A stretch of 64,000 nt of DNA from Paenibacillus sp. VTT E-133291 (GCF_002264395.1 NZ_NFVA01000009.1:1-64000); one strand, 5' to 3'; shown: positions 7,522 through 15,923, counted from the first letter of the stretch. Numbers and translations are program-made. The notes: generated by a model not told the origin, from the letters alone.

Positions 7522-8961
7522 TTACTTTATCCCACATAATTTGTACGCATCATTAATGAGATTCTTAATAAGATCCGGAACTTCATCAGCATGCATTAAC
7601 TCTGAGGCTTTTTTATTGAAACGAACCTTATCTAATTTTGAGTTGAAAGAATGTAGTACATAATTGATTTGTCCGATAATTCCTCGATTTTCATCAAAAT
7701 TCGAAGCTGAAACGTTTCCCCCCGTCGGATACAACTCATTTAACGCTTGGGCTACGATTTGAAGTGGTACCAGATCTTCAAATTCACCTTTGGGGATGAA
7801 AGATAAGCTGAATCGGTCAAGGCTTCCTTCGATCATTTTCTCAATCTCCCGCTTCTCCTTTTCAGCATCACTATCAAGAAGAACACAGATTTTCACATTC
7901 GGAAAGTTATTGCGAAATAATTTAAAATTCTCCAGGACCTTTTGTTTTGATTTGCAATTCATAACGAGGATATTCCGACTGGCTAACGGTTTCCCAATTC
8001 GAATAGCCATAACAGGAAGTGCAGCTTCTTCCGATGTGCCTTCGACAAGAATGATGCATTTACTGTTTTTGACCGTGTTTATGGTTAAAGTAATGTTTTG
8101 GAAAATATCATTTAAACGGATAGATATTCCTTGTCTGAATTGTTTATAGAGGTAGAATCCGACTTGAACATGAAGATCCAGATGTGCTTTGGTAAGGTGT
8201 ACGTAGAAAACATTATTATGGTTAAGCGATACATCTCCATGAGGTATACCACAATGCGGGCAGATAAATTCTTTGTCTATTGGCATGGTGTTTGGAATAG
8301 AGTTTTTTAGCTTCTCTAGCTCTACAGCCATCGGAGCCAGTTCAGGCGAGTTTATCAATCCATCCATTTCTCCCATTGCCTTATAAGTCTCTTGGCTGAT
8401 AAAGGAAGTAGCTAAATAAAGACCAAAATTAATCTCATATTTGGGCATCTCAACATCATTGAAATTGACTGTATTTAACAGTGATTTTGCACTTTGCGCC
8501 TGCCATCGGTACGCTTTGGAGAAAAAATCATTCAATTGAATCAGCGGAGGAAAAAGCATAATTTGAAGAATATAGTTGGTAAAGTCGTCTTCGGAAGGGA
8601 GCAACTGTTCTTCTAGTTCTATAGAGTCATAGAGATCTTCAATATATATCAGATCTTCATTTTTTAAATTGAATTCATTTGTAATATCTTCGGCTAACTC
8701 AGAAGCGAAAAAATGAGTGAATGGAGTTAATTCAAATTTTATTTGGATTTCTGTTGGAACTTCGTGGGGGAAGTGGGTCTTGTACAAATCTAAAAGTGTA
8801 TATCCCCAACTGGAATGATATAACTCTACCTTTTCCTTCAGGGATTTATCCTCCTGATCATTAGTACATAACTTGAACAGTTTTAAAAGTATTTCTTCAT
8901 GTTGAAACACTGTCATATCGTGAAAGACGCGCTTAATAACATCTAAAGGGAATATTATCAA
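7522..8961 (-). CDS. TOPRIM-domain protein with zinc-binding insert
   Basis: A 479-residue protein starting at TTG with GGAG 9 bases upstream. The N-terminal half is helical and acidic. A 'CPHCG' followed by an H-x4-H-type stretch near residue 250 suggests a zinc site. 'IILVEGTSEEAAL' near residue 305 and 'ICVLLDSDAE' near residue 360 are the Glu motif and the DxD motif of a TOPRIM fold as in OLD-family nucleases; no ATPase domain is present in this gene. OLD and Gabija-type TOPRIM proteins act in phage defence, so a nuclease or defence role is possible. It stands alone and is opposite in direction to its neighbours. Confidence 0.6.
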   Translation of the reverse strand: MIIFPLDVIKRVFHDMTVFQHEEILLKLFKLCTNDQEDKSLKEKVELYHSSWGYTLLDLYKTHFPHEVPTEIQIKFELTPFTHFFASELAEDITNEFNLKNEDLIYIEDLYDSIELEEQLLPSEDDFTNYILQIMLFPPLIQLNDFFSKAYRWQAQSAKSLLNTVNFNDVEMPKYEINFGLYLATSFISQETYKAMGEMDGLINSPELAPMAVELEKLKNSIPNTMPIDKEFICPHCGIPHGDVSLNHNNVFYVHLTKAHLDLHVQVGFYLYKQFRQGISIRLNDIFQNITLTINTVKNSKCIILVEGTSEEAALPVMAIRIGKPLASRNILVMNCKSKQKVLENFKLFRNNFPNVKICVLLDSDAEKEKREIEKMIEGSLDRFSLSFIPKGEFEDLVPLQIVAQALNELYPTGGNVSASNFDENRGIIGQINYVLHSFNSKLDKVRFNKKASELMHADEVPDLIKNLINDAYKLCGIK

Positions 8962-9269
8962 AGATTATCACTCCATTTGTTTATTGAGATATTTTCTATT
9001 ATGAAATAAATGGTTATCAATCTCAATTCAAAATACTACTTTCAAAGTCGATTGTATTACAAATCTCTATTGTAGGTGGCGCTGCGTGAGTGAGAACCGG
9101 CTACTCTTGAGTCATCTAAAAAAGCTGAGGATTGTCTAACTATAAATTCCATCATATCAACAAATCCAATCATTTTCTTATCAAATTAAAATTAGCCAAA
9201 CTAATACACTTTATTATGTATACAATCGTTTACAGAAATAAGTGTGTGAGGTAATATAATCTTGAGGTA
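8962..9269. other. AT-rich intergenic region between divergent genes
   Basis: About 300 bp separate the minus-strand TOPRIM gene from the plus-strand small-gene tract. There is no reading frame worth noting. A TATAAT at 9255-9260 lacks a properly spaced -35 and lies too close to the 9270 start to be convincing. Confidence 0.4.
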
Positions 9270-9548
9270 ATGAAAGTTTTTTTTTCTAAATCCTCCATTA
9301 ATCGGATGTTGGATACGTCGATTGAATATTCGCGTTTTATCCTTAAAAATGAGGGCATGTTGCCCGAATATTTGGATGCACTCAATGAATATGAAATGCT
9401 AAAACAAAAGTATGAAGAAATTGAACAACAGCTTGAAAGGCTCCAATACTACATTTGTAAGAAAACTCTCGGAATCTATCAATACATCAAAATGAATAAA
9501 GCAGTTTTTTTAGAAAGGTTGATGAAACATGAAAGAAATGAATATTAA
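9270..9548 (+). CDS. Small coiled-coil protein
   Basis: 92 residues with GAGG 4 bases before ATG. Residues ~35-60 form a heptad-like stretch (EYEMLKQKYEEIEQQLERLQ), suggesting a coiled coil. It overlaps the next gene by 20 bp, so the two are probably translationally coupled. No family recognised; first member of the small-gene tract. Confidence 0.6.
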   Translation: MKVFFSKSSINRMLDTSIEYSRFILKNEGMLPEYLDALNEYEMLKQKYEEIEQQLERLQYYICKKTLGIYQYIKMNKAVFLERLMKHERNEY

Positions 9549-9801
9549 CGGACTCGATGGGAAATTTGTAGTAGGGGCTTGGAATGTTGAAATTAACGAT
9601 GGTGGAGAGATTGAAGACTTGGAGATTTTTTTGGATCAAAGTGACTTGATTGCTTTAAACATTGATTTCCAAAATGGATGTCTTAAAGTATTAAAACCTC
9701 ATCCGAAAAATCCTGATCATGAGATTGTACAAGCTACTGATAATTGTTTTTATGCAGTAAGGTATGGTGGAGAAAGTGAATTTTATAAATCACTATCGTA
9801 A
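9529..9801 (+). CDS. Hypothetical protein, 90 aa
   Basis: Overlaps the upstream gene by 20 bp; the SD lies within the upstream coding region (AAAGG). Acidic, probably beta-rich soluble protein. A leader motif (TGATCTTCAATGAATA) that recurs before other genes follows its stop. Unknown function. Confidence 0.6.
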   Translation: MKEMNINGLDGKFVVGAWNVEINDGGEIEDLEIFLDQSDLIALNIDFQNGCLKVLKPHPKNPDHEIVQATDNCFYAVRYGGESEFYKSLS

Positions 9802-9836
9802 TGATCTTCAATGAATAAATCACTTCATAAGGAGAG

Positions 9837-10037
9837 ATTCAACAACTCGAAAATGATGAAATACATATTGTTTTGAGACATTTTCAGATATATAGCTCTG
9901 TAGAAAAAACCTTCACAAAAAAAGATATTGCCTTAAAGTATGCAGCCGAAATGGATAAACTTGAAAATGATAATTTGCCCGAACATGCAAGAGGATATCA
10001 CACGGTTGTTACCTCAAACCTGGAAGAAAAATATTGA
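9837..10037 (+). pseudogene. DUF7336-like small protein lacking a standard start codon
   Basis: The frame after the stop at 9828 contains no ATG, GTG or TTG near the AAGGAG SD (9829-9834); the first credible codon is ATT 9837, only 2 bases after the SD. The ~66-residue product ('EIHIVLRHFQIYSSVEKTF', 'KKDIALKYAAEM') resembles the start of the 28352 gene product (VYIV...YSEYRIKRVF...ENKAKMY). Either the start codon was lost by mutation or an unusual ATT start is used. Confidence 0.45.
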
Positions 10038-10105
10038 ATATAACAGTGTCTAATGATAGTAGACGCACTATTATGAATATTAAGTTTTTAAGAGGAGGTA
10101 ATAAA

Positions 10106-10312
10106 TTGGAGCGTAAACAATTTTATAAACTATTCGCAACATTACTATTATTGTGGTTATTTTCTTCATCTGTAGCTTACTTCATGATGGAGAAGGTACT
10201 TCTGTTCGGTATGATATTTCTCCTGGTCAGTGCACTTTCATTTTTTATGATTGTTTTATTACTATTAGGATATTTGTTTGAAAAGATTAAATCTAAAAGG
10301 AACACAATCTGA
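10106..10312 (+). CDS. Small membrane protein (two TM segments)
   Basis: TTG 10106 lies 8 bases after AGGAGG; the frame starts earlier (10034) but lacks an SD there. 68 residues: a short basic N-terminus, then two hydrophobic segments (residues ~8-28 and ~32-57) and a basic tail (KIKSKRNTI). Preceded by a copy of the TGAATATTAAGT leader. Unknown function. Confidence 0.6.
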   Translation: MERKQFYKLFATLLLLWLFSSSVAYFMMEKVLLFGMIFLLVSALSFFMIVLLLLGYLFEKIKSKRNTI

Positions 10313-10327
10313 ATATGGAGTGTTCAT

Positions 10328-10582
10328 ATGAAAGAATGGCTCTATGAGCTGCTTGAAAAATTGACAGGTAAGCACTATCACATTTTTGACAAACCATCAC
10401 AAATAGAATACCTGGATGGAACCCAGTTTTTTCATTGCCGGTGCGGAGCGATAGCAAAAATAAAAAGAATACAAGTCGTAACAATGTGGTGTCTACGCTG
10501 TCAAGTTTGGACGAATGAATATAATCGATTCAGTCAACATGATTGCGGAACTGATGTTCTTTCAACTAAAGACGGAGAATAG
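10328..10582 (+). CDS. Small zinc-ribbon-like protein
   Basis: 84 residues. 'FHCRCGAIAKI' and 'MWCLRCQVW' supply four Cys (CxC and CxxC) about 18 residues apart, a likely zinc-binding ribbon, followed by an acidic tail. SD GGAG 5 bases upstream of ATG. Nucleic-acid or protein binding is possible but unproven. Confidence 0.6.
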   Translation: MKEWLYELLEKLTGKHYHIFDKPSQIEYLDGTQFFHCRCGAIAKIKRIQVVTMWCLRCQVWTNEYNRFSQHDCGTDVLSTKDGE

Positions 10583-10604
10583 TTAAATCACGCCTATGAG
10601 AGCA

Positions 10605-10637
10605 ATGATCTTCAATGAATATTAAGTTGTATGGAGG
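10605..10637 (+). repeat. Intergenic leader motif A (dispersed)
   Basis: The element ATGATCTTCAATGAAT followed by ATTAAGTTGTATGGAGG precedes a start codon. Related copies lie at 9803-9833, 10073-10097, 11152-11172, 11336-11370, 11802-11826, 12780-12797, 13062-13087, 24848-24863 and 28168-28190. The shared core is TGAATATTAAGTTGTATAGGAGG, in which the last bases are the SD. Alignment was by eye. Confidence 0.6.
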
Positions 10638-10643
10638 TATCAC

Positions 10644-11129
10644 ATGGAACCAAAATTTTTAGTTACTGCTAAAAAATATATACATCCAAATGACGATGAA
10701 GCAAGGTGTAAAAAACTGCACTCTCTAACTGTTACAGTGGAATTTTATGACGAAAATTTAAAATACTGTTTGGAAAGCTTGTTCGAGGATCATCAATTTG
10801 GTTTGCATCTATTTAAGCGACCTCATAATTGGATTCCATTTGTAATGGTGAAAACATTGAGTGTGATGGATGAAGAGGATCTGTATACTCTAACTCTTGG
10901 TTCTCAACAGGGACATAGCTATTCCTTTACGGATGCGATAGCGCGGACAACAAAATATAATGTTGGTGATTTCGATATTCGACAACCCGCTGTAATTAAC
11001 TTTCATCTTGAAGAAGATCTAAACGAAATCGAACCATTGATTATTAATACAGTTGAAAGATTTATACAAAAAGTCATGAAAATTGGACCACATCCGAGAG
11101 GACTCAGAATTTTTGAACTGAATATTTGA
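10644..11129 (+). CDS. Hypothetical protein, 161 aa
   Basis: ATG 10644 with GGAGG 7 bases upstream inside leader motif A. Mixed alpha/beta, no Cys cluster, no membrane segment. Begins 'MEPKFLVTAKKY'. No family recognised. It sits between small zinc and membrane peptides of the tract. Confidence 0.6.
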   Translation: MEPKFLVTAKKYIHPNDDEARCKKLHSLTVTVEFYDENLKYCLESLFEDHQFGLHLFKRPHNWIPFVMVKTLSVMDEEDLYTLTLGSQQGHSYSFTDAIARTTKYNVGDFDIRQPAVINFHLEEDLNEIEPLIINTVERFIQKVMKIGPHPRGLRIFELNI

Positions 11130-11180
11130 ACTGGATAAATGAACACCGACTGGATATTAAGTTGTATAGGGAGTGGAAAA

Positions 11181-11339
11181 GTGAAGTTATTTATATGCTT
11201 ACTTGTTTCTGCAATTTCTATGAGTGTACTTATGTACAGAAATACTAAACATAAAAATAAAGGTTCCAGAAATAGTTTTATTAATGCGCTGCTGCTTTTA
11301 ATTTCTGTATTTTTATTCTTTGTTCCAATATTAGAATGA
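11181..11339 (+). CDS. Small membrane protein, 52 aa
   Basis: GTG 11181 is 7 bases after AGGGAG of leader motif A; the frame begins at 11139 but that start would bury the leader. Two hydrophobic segments (residues ~2-18 and ~34-51) flank a basic loop (YRNTKHKNKGSRN), a hairpin topology. Unknown function. Confidence 0.55.
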   Translation: MKLFICLLVSAISMSVLMYRNTKHKNKGSRNSFINALLLLISVFLFFVPILE

Positions 11340-11378
11340 ACACCGTATGAATATAAAGTTGTATAGGAGGAAGTAATA

Positions 11379-11804
11379 ATGGTCATGTCATTTCTGGAGA
11401 CTGTAAATAAGGTTGTTCCATTGACCGATTCACTAGCAGAAACGGTTGAGGACCGAAATCGTTTGATATATCTATCAGAAAAATATTCGTCGGAGTTATC
11501 TATTCAAGAGCTACTTAAACTTTGTAATGAATCCATAGAAGAAAAAGAGCAACTGATTACGAAAGCAGAGGACAAGTATCCGGAGTGTACATCACGGAAT
11601 TTGCGTGGAATCATTTTTCAGATTTTAAACGATGAAGGAATAAGTAAAGAGGAATTTGCGCAAAAACTAGGTGTATCTTTAAATGACATTGATTTAGTTC
11701 TTAAAGGAATGGGATTGGATAATCCTAATCTCTCTAATCTATATAAAATGATGTGTGAGTATTTCAAACTTGATCCTCAATACTACCTTCACACCCGGGA
11801 TTGA
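11379..11804 (+). CDS. HTH (XRE-type) protein
   Basis: 141 residues. The C-terminal part (residues ~65-125) reads as an XRE-family helix-turn-helix: 'LRGIIFQILNDEGISKEEF', 'AQKLGVSLNDIDLVLKG', 'NLSNLYKMMCEYFKLDP'. The N-terminal half is helical and charged. AGGAGG is 8 bases upstream in leader motif A. It could be a transcription regulator or an antitoxin-type protein; no toxin partner is obvious next to it. Confidence 0.65.
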   Translation: MVMSFLETVNKVVPLTDSLAETVEDRNRLIYLSEKYSSELSIQELLKLCNESIEEKEQLITKAEDKYPECTSRNLRGIIFQILNDEGISKEEFAQKLGVSLNDIDLVLKGMGLDNPNLSNLYKMMCEYFKLDPQYYLHTRD

Positions 11805-11834
11805 ATATTAAGTATCTTTTAGGAAGGTTCATGT

Positions 11835-12002
11835 ATGAATGAAAAATTCCAAGCAGTTATTGAAAAACATAACGAGCAACCGTTTGTCTTTGGAGACGAT
11901 AAAATGATTCAAAGCATTTTGGAAGAGAAAAAAATCGTAATCGAGGTGCTGCCTCATCTTGCAACTTATCTGGATCAGGAATATAAACTCGAGACATATT
12001 GA
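11835..12002 (+). CDS. Hypothetical small protein, 55 aa
   Basis: ATG 11835 lies 8 bases after AGGAAGG. Acidic helical product (MNEKFQAVIEKHNEQPF...). Its stop overlaps the open frame of the next gene by a few bases. No family recognised. Confidence 0.5.
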   Translation: MNEKFQAVIEKHNEQPFVFGDDKMIQSILEEKKIVIEVLPHLATYLDQEYKLETY

Positions 12003-12031
12003 ATAATTCGGTTTATGAAAGGAAGTCCTCA

Positions 12032-12274
12032 ATGTTAATCAAAATTGAAGATTTGAAAAGTGTTATTGATGAATTAGTAGAAGATACTTTAAGCCAACTT
12101 AACGGTGACTTGTCTCCAAAAATTGATGAACGTGTAGCAATATTAAAATTAGGTCAGATCTCAGCTCTGTGTATCATTTTAAGAGACAAGGTAGAAGATG
12201 CCGAATTAAAAGATCAAATATGGAACTTAAAGAAAGAATCTGATAAACATCTAGAGCAATTATTTAATAAGTGA
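12032..12274 (+). CDS. Hypothetical helical protein, 80 aa
   Basis: ATG 12032 with AAGGAAG 5 bases upstream; the frame's first TTG (11999) lacks an SD. Mostly helical and acidic with a Leu-rich repeat pattern, so dimerisation is plausible. Unknown function. Confidence 0.5.
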   Translation: MLIKIEDLKSVIDELVEDTLSQLNGDLSPKIDERVAILKLGQISALCIILRDKVEDAELKDQIWNLKKESDKHLEQLFNK

Positions 12275-12327
12275 AATGATACATAATGAATAGATTCGAT
12301 CATTCGGACGGTTAGGAGCTGGGGGCA

Positions 12328-12771
12328 TTGGCGGTGAAATTTAAGAACTACTTCGATACGCGAGAAAGATCGATTGAATACTCACGTATTACGCAGAGTG
12401 GATTAATGTTGGCCAAAGTGGCAGACGTAAGGGGAAGGAAACGTGTATTTAAACCTTCTGAATTTGAAATACATGAAATCATTGAAACAACAAAGATGGG
12501 TATCAAAAGTGTTTTGAATTATTTCAAAGACAAGGAAGTTGAAAGCTCTATTCAGGATGCATTAAGTGATTTGGCAGCATTAGAAATTAGATCACTGTAT
12601 GATGTCAAAATTGCGGGAAATACCATTTTTACAATAGGAAGTCGCTATGAGACTTCGAGGCGTGACAATTTCTTGATTCTTAATTTTGGCGGTACCCACA
12701 TTACCGTGAGTGAGCTGCTTGGGATGGCTATCGTTGTTGCCCTGGTAATGAGTATTATTCGTATAATTTGA
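12328..12771 (+). CDS. Hypothetical protein with C-terminal membrane anchor, 147 aa
   Basis: TTG 12328 lies 9 bases after AGGAG; GTG 12334 is an alternative. The soluble N-terminal ~120 residues are followed by a single hydrophobic segment at the very C-terminus (residues ~126-147, 'LLGMAIVVALVMSIIRII'), a tail-anchor arrangement. No domain recognised. Confidence 0.55.
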   Translation: MAVKFKNYFDTRERSIEYSRITQSGLMLAKVADVRGRKRVFKPSEFEIHEIIETTKMGIKSVLNYFKDKEVESSIQDALSDLAALEIRSLYDVKIAGNTIFTIGSRYETSRRDNFLILNFGGTHITVSELLGMAIVVALVMSIIRII

Positions 12772-12806
12772 AGCAATTCTTCAATGAATAGGGAGCGTGC
12801 ATTAGA

Positions 12807-13067
12807 ATGGACAAAAATTTGATAGTTTTATCTGCAAACAAAATCGGTGGAGAAATTGTTCAAATAGATCCGAAAAATAGATCAGGCAGTTATATTAAGC
12901 CCTTGGAGGCAGTGGATTCGAAGATAACTGTTAGGGATTTACTCGACTCTTTTGGTAACATCAAGCCGTTTGAAGTAGTTTCTCAAGTAACAGGAATTAC
13001 ATTAGAAATGTACCAACAAGCGGTATCAATTATTCGTATTGCCCGAGGTCAGAATACATCGTATTGA
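12807..13067 (+). CDS. Hypothetical protein, 86 aa
   Basis: ATG 12807 with GGGAG 11 bases upstream, after a partial leader motif A. Soluble alpha/beta protein without recognisable motifs. Its stop TGA overlaps a copy of the TTGAATA part of the leader preceding the next gene. Confidence 0.5.
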   Translation: MDKNLIVLSANKIGGEIVQIDPKNRSGSYIKPLEAVDSKITVRDLLDSFGNIKPFEVVSQVTGITLEMYQQAVSIIRIARGQNTSY

Positions 13068-13099
13068 ATACTAGGTTGTCAGAGGGGATGGCTATTTAT

Positions 13100-13495
13100 A
13101 TGAATGAAGGGCTGCGAAAATATTGTCCCAATTGCAATAAAAGCAAACATGAAGATAAGGCTGCATATTGTGCTCTATGCGGTACAGAGTTGAAGACCGA
13201 ACTTAAGCGGAAGTTTTACCTTAGTCTTAACATACCTGATAGTAAGATTAACATGGAGGAGAATCTTGAGAGAGTATTTAATGGATGTCCCTTCTTTCTT
13301 CGTAAAATAGATGATAGTTCAATTCAAGTTGTTTTGTTTCATGATTATCCAAAGTGCAAACATTTAATTAAAGATAAGCGCGACCCGTTAGGGCCTGAGT
13401 CTTCTGAAATTAATATGACAGGTGAGCGGCTGAACGCCCTATTAAAAAAAGACTTTAATTGGTTTCATGAATCTGAATTAGCGGTCTTATGGTAA
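13100..13495 (+). CDS. Zinc-ribbon protein, 131 aa
   Basis: An N-terminal zinc ribbon is clear: 'YCPNCNKSK' and 'YCALCGTEL' (two CxxC, ~13 residues apart, residues ~8-27). The remainder (~100 residues) is unknown. Start uncertain: ATG 13088 abuts AGAGGGG, so ATG 13100 (12-base spacing) is favoured. Confidence 0.55.
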   Translation: MNEGLRKYCPNCNKSKHEDKAAYCALCGTELKTELKRKFYLSLNIPDSKINMEENLERVFNGCPFFLRKIDDSSIQVVLFHDYPKCKHLIKDKRDPLGPESSEINMTGERLNALLKKDFNWFHESELAVLW

Positions 13496-13529
13496 TTAAA
13501 TGATTATTAGATTATAAGGAGTGCTAGTA

Positions 13530-13928
13530 ATGACGAAAGTCAACGTTTATGGAGTGTATCAATATAATGAATATCTTATTAATGTGATTGTCTGTGTAAT
13601 TGATGCGAAAGATGATGAAGACGCAATGGATATTGTAAGTGAAATGAAATTAGGAACAGTAATTTTTGATCTTAACCAAAATACTTTTTATCATATACAA
13701 AATGAAGAATCAAAAATACTTAATGAAGAAAATATATTTAAATGTGAAGTTTGCGATCCGAGTAAAAAGATTGTAGAAATACCTTTATTGAAAATCCCGG
13801 TTTATCCCATTGATGGTTATAAAGAAATTACCCTAAATCAATTAATTCGAGGTATTTTAAAGGAATTATTTGAAATGAATAAAGATTTTATTTCATTTGA
13901 CTGTATTGCATTTGGAGTAAATAAATAA
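13530..13928 (+). CDS. Hypothetical protein, 132 aa
   Basis: ATG 13530 with AAGGAG 8 bases upstream. Begins 'MTKVNVYGVYQYNEYLINV'; an acidic alpha/beta protein with a 'CEVC' pair near the middle. AT-rich codon use typical of this tract. No family recognised. Confidence 0.55.
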   Translation: MTKVNVYGVYQYNEYLINVIVCVIDAKDDEDAMDIVSEMKLGTVIFDLNQNTFYHIQNEESKILNEENIFKCEVCDPSKKIVEIPLLKIPVYPIDGYKEITLNQLIRGILKELFEMNKDFISFDCIAFGVNK

Positions 13929-13988
13929 ACCCCGACCCCGACCGGATTGGAAAAGGGAATCGAGTGACATATCGAAATGGCATGCGTA

Positions 13989-14016
13989 TTGTAAAATTTG
14001 GAAATGAAATTATGAT
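13989..14016 (+). promoter_or_regulatory. Possible SigA promoter
   Basis: TTGTAA (13989-13994), 16-bp spacer, TATGAT (14011-14016), placed ~70 bp before the 14090 gene. Confidence 0.4.
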
Positions 14017-14089
14017 AGAGTAGACCTGGCGTTGGATCAATCAGTTACAAAGCAATAATTCAGATAACTAGGAAGGATGAATTTTCGAT

Positions 14090-14307
14090 ATGCCAGGTAA
14101 TGATATGCAATCTACACAAAAAAAGTCTGTAGGATTTGTGGTGGGAAGATTACAATGCAATGCAGATGTAGTCGAGCCGATGTAATTTGTGAAAACGGAC
14201 ATTCCTATCATTGGTCTCCATTTCATAAGGAATACCACGTTGGTGAAAGTAATCATAGCACTGACACCTATGGCTCAGAATGCTGCTCTTTAAGAGAGAA
14301 ATGCTAA
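14090..14307 (+). CDS. Zinc-ribbon protein requiring a -1 frameshift at A AAA AAG
   Basis: Frame 0 starts at ATG 14090 (AGGAAGGA ~12 bases upstream; ATG 14105 also possible) and would stop after 31 residues. At 14118-14125 it meets A AAA AAG, the classic -1 slippery heptamer. After a -1 shift the reading continues as 'VCRICGGKITMQCRCSRA' with CxxC and CxC, then 'CENGHSYHWSPFH' and 'SECCSLREKC' to the stop at 14307. The -1 product makes a sensible Cys/His-rich protein, the frame-0 tail does not. It may be programmed frameshifting, polymerase slippage, or a one-base error or mutation in the A7 run. Confidence 0.5.
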
Positions 14308-14831
14308 TTAGTGAGTCCAGTTTGAGGAACACTTTCGGAAAGGATGTGAATGGAAGAATGCCCTACACATGTATGAATACAGGTATCAAGCTTAATGTTC
14401 GAGCGGATCAAAGAGCGCAACGACGATCTGCAAATAAGGTGGAATCTGGTATGCGGTGGGAGTTTGTCCGAGGGATGTACGGTAATGTCTATGAGGTAAT
14501 TGACCACGAACGATTTCACTGGTACAGACAGGATAGACCTGTAGATGGTCAAGGAGATATTTTTGATGGATTTTTGCCCTTCCAATGTGATTACTGTCGG
14601 AAAGTAGTAGAGTCTATAAAACATGTGCAATATAAAGCAAATTACTGGTATTACGTCAGACCAAATTTGCCTACAGCAGAATGGAAACAGAGCACAGTCG
14701 AAGTAAAGTACAGCAGTTGTGAAGCGTGCCAATATGGTCCATTACCGTTTCCAACAGTATTGATAGGATTTCACATGACAGACCTGTACCAGGATGGCAA
14801 TCTGATATATGTGCAGGAACGAAGGTTCTGA
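14280..14831 (+). CDS. Hypothetical protein with CxxC pairs
   Basis: Contains 'FQCDYCRKV' and 'SSCEACQYG' about 50 residues apart, a possible split zinc site. The start is uncertain: ATG 14280 overlaps the upstream gene by 28 bp without an SD, while ATG 14358 has AAGGA ~13 bases upstream. The Trp/Tyr-rich middle (residues ~75-135) is unusual. No family recognised. Confidence 0.5.
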   Translation: MLLFKREMLISESSLRNTFGKDVNGRMPYTCMNTGIKLNVRADQRAQRRSANKVESGMRWEFVRGMYGNVYEVIDHERFHWYRQDRPVDGQGDIFDGFLPFQCDYCRKVVESIKHVQYKANYWYYVRPNLPTAEWKQSTVEVKYSSCEACQYGPLPFPTVLIGFHMTDLYQDGNLIYVQERRF

Positions 14832-14892
14832 TGAATGGAGATAGGTTCTACTCAAAAGGATCTAGGAGACTTCATATAGTGCAGGAAATGGG

Positions 14893-15528
14893 ATGATATG
14901 TATGTGGTATTGGCTATTTATTAATCAATCAAATAGTTTCATAGTGCTATCGGAAGAGCAACTGCGGGAAGAAGGGCGCTGGAATCTTGAAGAGGAAAAC
15001 TATGAATTGATTTCTGATTCATTCAAAAGTATCCCTGCTGCAGAAGATTATGCTCATGAATATTATGGTGCTAAAAAAATCAGATTACGAGTGCGTCCAA
15101 TCTCACTAAAAGATGCTCAGAAATTTGTAGACCAGGAACATCGCCATCATATAGCTCCTCAAGGCCATAAATTTTCAATAGGTTTGACAGACGGTCATAA
15201 AATATTGGGTGTTATTATAGCAGGTCGCCCAGTATCAAGACACCAGGACAATGGACTAACCCTTGAAGTTACGCGTTGTTGCGTGAGAGATGTGTATAAA
15301 AATGGAATTAGTATACTCTACGCAGCTGCGTGTCGTGTAGCTAAGGCTATGGGATATACAAGAGTAATAACTTATACACTAGCATCTGAGAATGGTGCTT
15401 CAATGAGAGCGTCAAATTTTACATTGGAGCGCAGTAGTGAAGGTGGTTCTTGGGGGAGTAAGAGTCGTAAACGGACAGATAAGCACCCAACAATGAAAAA
15501 AAATTTGTGGGTTCGGGAAGTCAGTTAA
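14893..15528 (+). CDS. XF1762-like (GNAT-type) phage protein
   Basis: 211 residues, ATG with AGGAA 5 bases upstream. From residue ~65 on, 'RVRPISLKDAQKFVDQEHRH', 'GLTDGHKILGVIIAGRPVSR' and 'VTRCCVRDVYKNGISILY' match the pattern of the phage XF1762 family, considered GNAT-like acyltransferases; a GNAT-type 'RxxN/GxS' acetyl-CoA site is not certain. The N-terminal ~60 residues are unknown. Family assignment from memory of the motif pattern. Confidence 0.65.
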   Translation: MICMWYWLFINQSNSFIVLSEEQLREEGRWNLEEENYELISDSFKSIPAAEDYAHEYYGAKKIRLRVRPISLKDAQKFVDQEHRHHIAPQGHKFSIGLTDGHKILGVIIAGRPVSRHQDNGLTLEVTRCCVRDVYKNGISILYAAACRVAKAMGYTRVITYTLASENGASMRASNFTLERSSEGGSWGSKSRKRTDKHPTMKKNLWVREVS

Positions 15529-15615
15529 TGCACAGTGCACGACTCCTGGTTCGGAAGATCTTAAGGCTGCGGTGAAGTAAATTAATTTGAATTAGAAAGA
15601 AAGGATGTATGTTTA

Positions 15616-15768
15616 ATGATCATATTTCCAGTTGGCAAATGTAAGGTATGCGGATGTACAGATAATAACGCATGCGTGAATGAGTATGGCCCTTGCTCCT
15701 GGATGAACGAAGAACATGATTTATGTAGTGCATGCGCCAGCGATGAACAGGCAGAGAAAGTAGAGTAG
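15616..15768 (+). CDS. Cys-rich small protein (CRVCGCT-type)
   Basis: Encodes 50 residues with 'CKVCGCTDNNACVNEYGPC', 'SWMNEEHDLCSAC': seven Cys in the spacing of the small phage zinc proteins that read CRVCGCTxxxAC...CSW...DLCSAC. AAAGGATG is ~9 bases upstream. The stop codon lies inside a copy of leader motif B (GTAGACGCATATAG). Confidence 0.65.
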   Translation: MIIFPVGKCKVCGCTDNNACVNEYGPCSWMNEEHDLCSACASDEQAEKVE

Positions 15769-15830
15769 ACGCATATAGGACTCCAAACTGATATCCAGAC
15801 ACTTATATTCTATTTTGAAGTACATATAGA

Positions 15831-15923
15831 ATGGATCTTCCGCTGACAACAGAGGAAAATATCAACGTATACAGAACCATGGTTAAAGAAAGAGGGATAC
15901 AACCTTTATCGAAAGATGCTTAA
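15831..15923 (+). CDS. Possible 30-residue peptide or gene remnant
   Basis: Encodes 'MDLPLTTEENINVYRTMV' plus 12 residues. No good SD. The composition looks like the beginning of a phage-type small protein, so it may be a truncated remnant. Confidence 0.25.
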   Translation: MDLPLTTEENINVYRTMVKERGIQPLSKDA

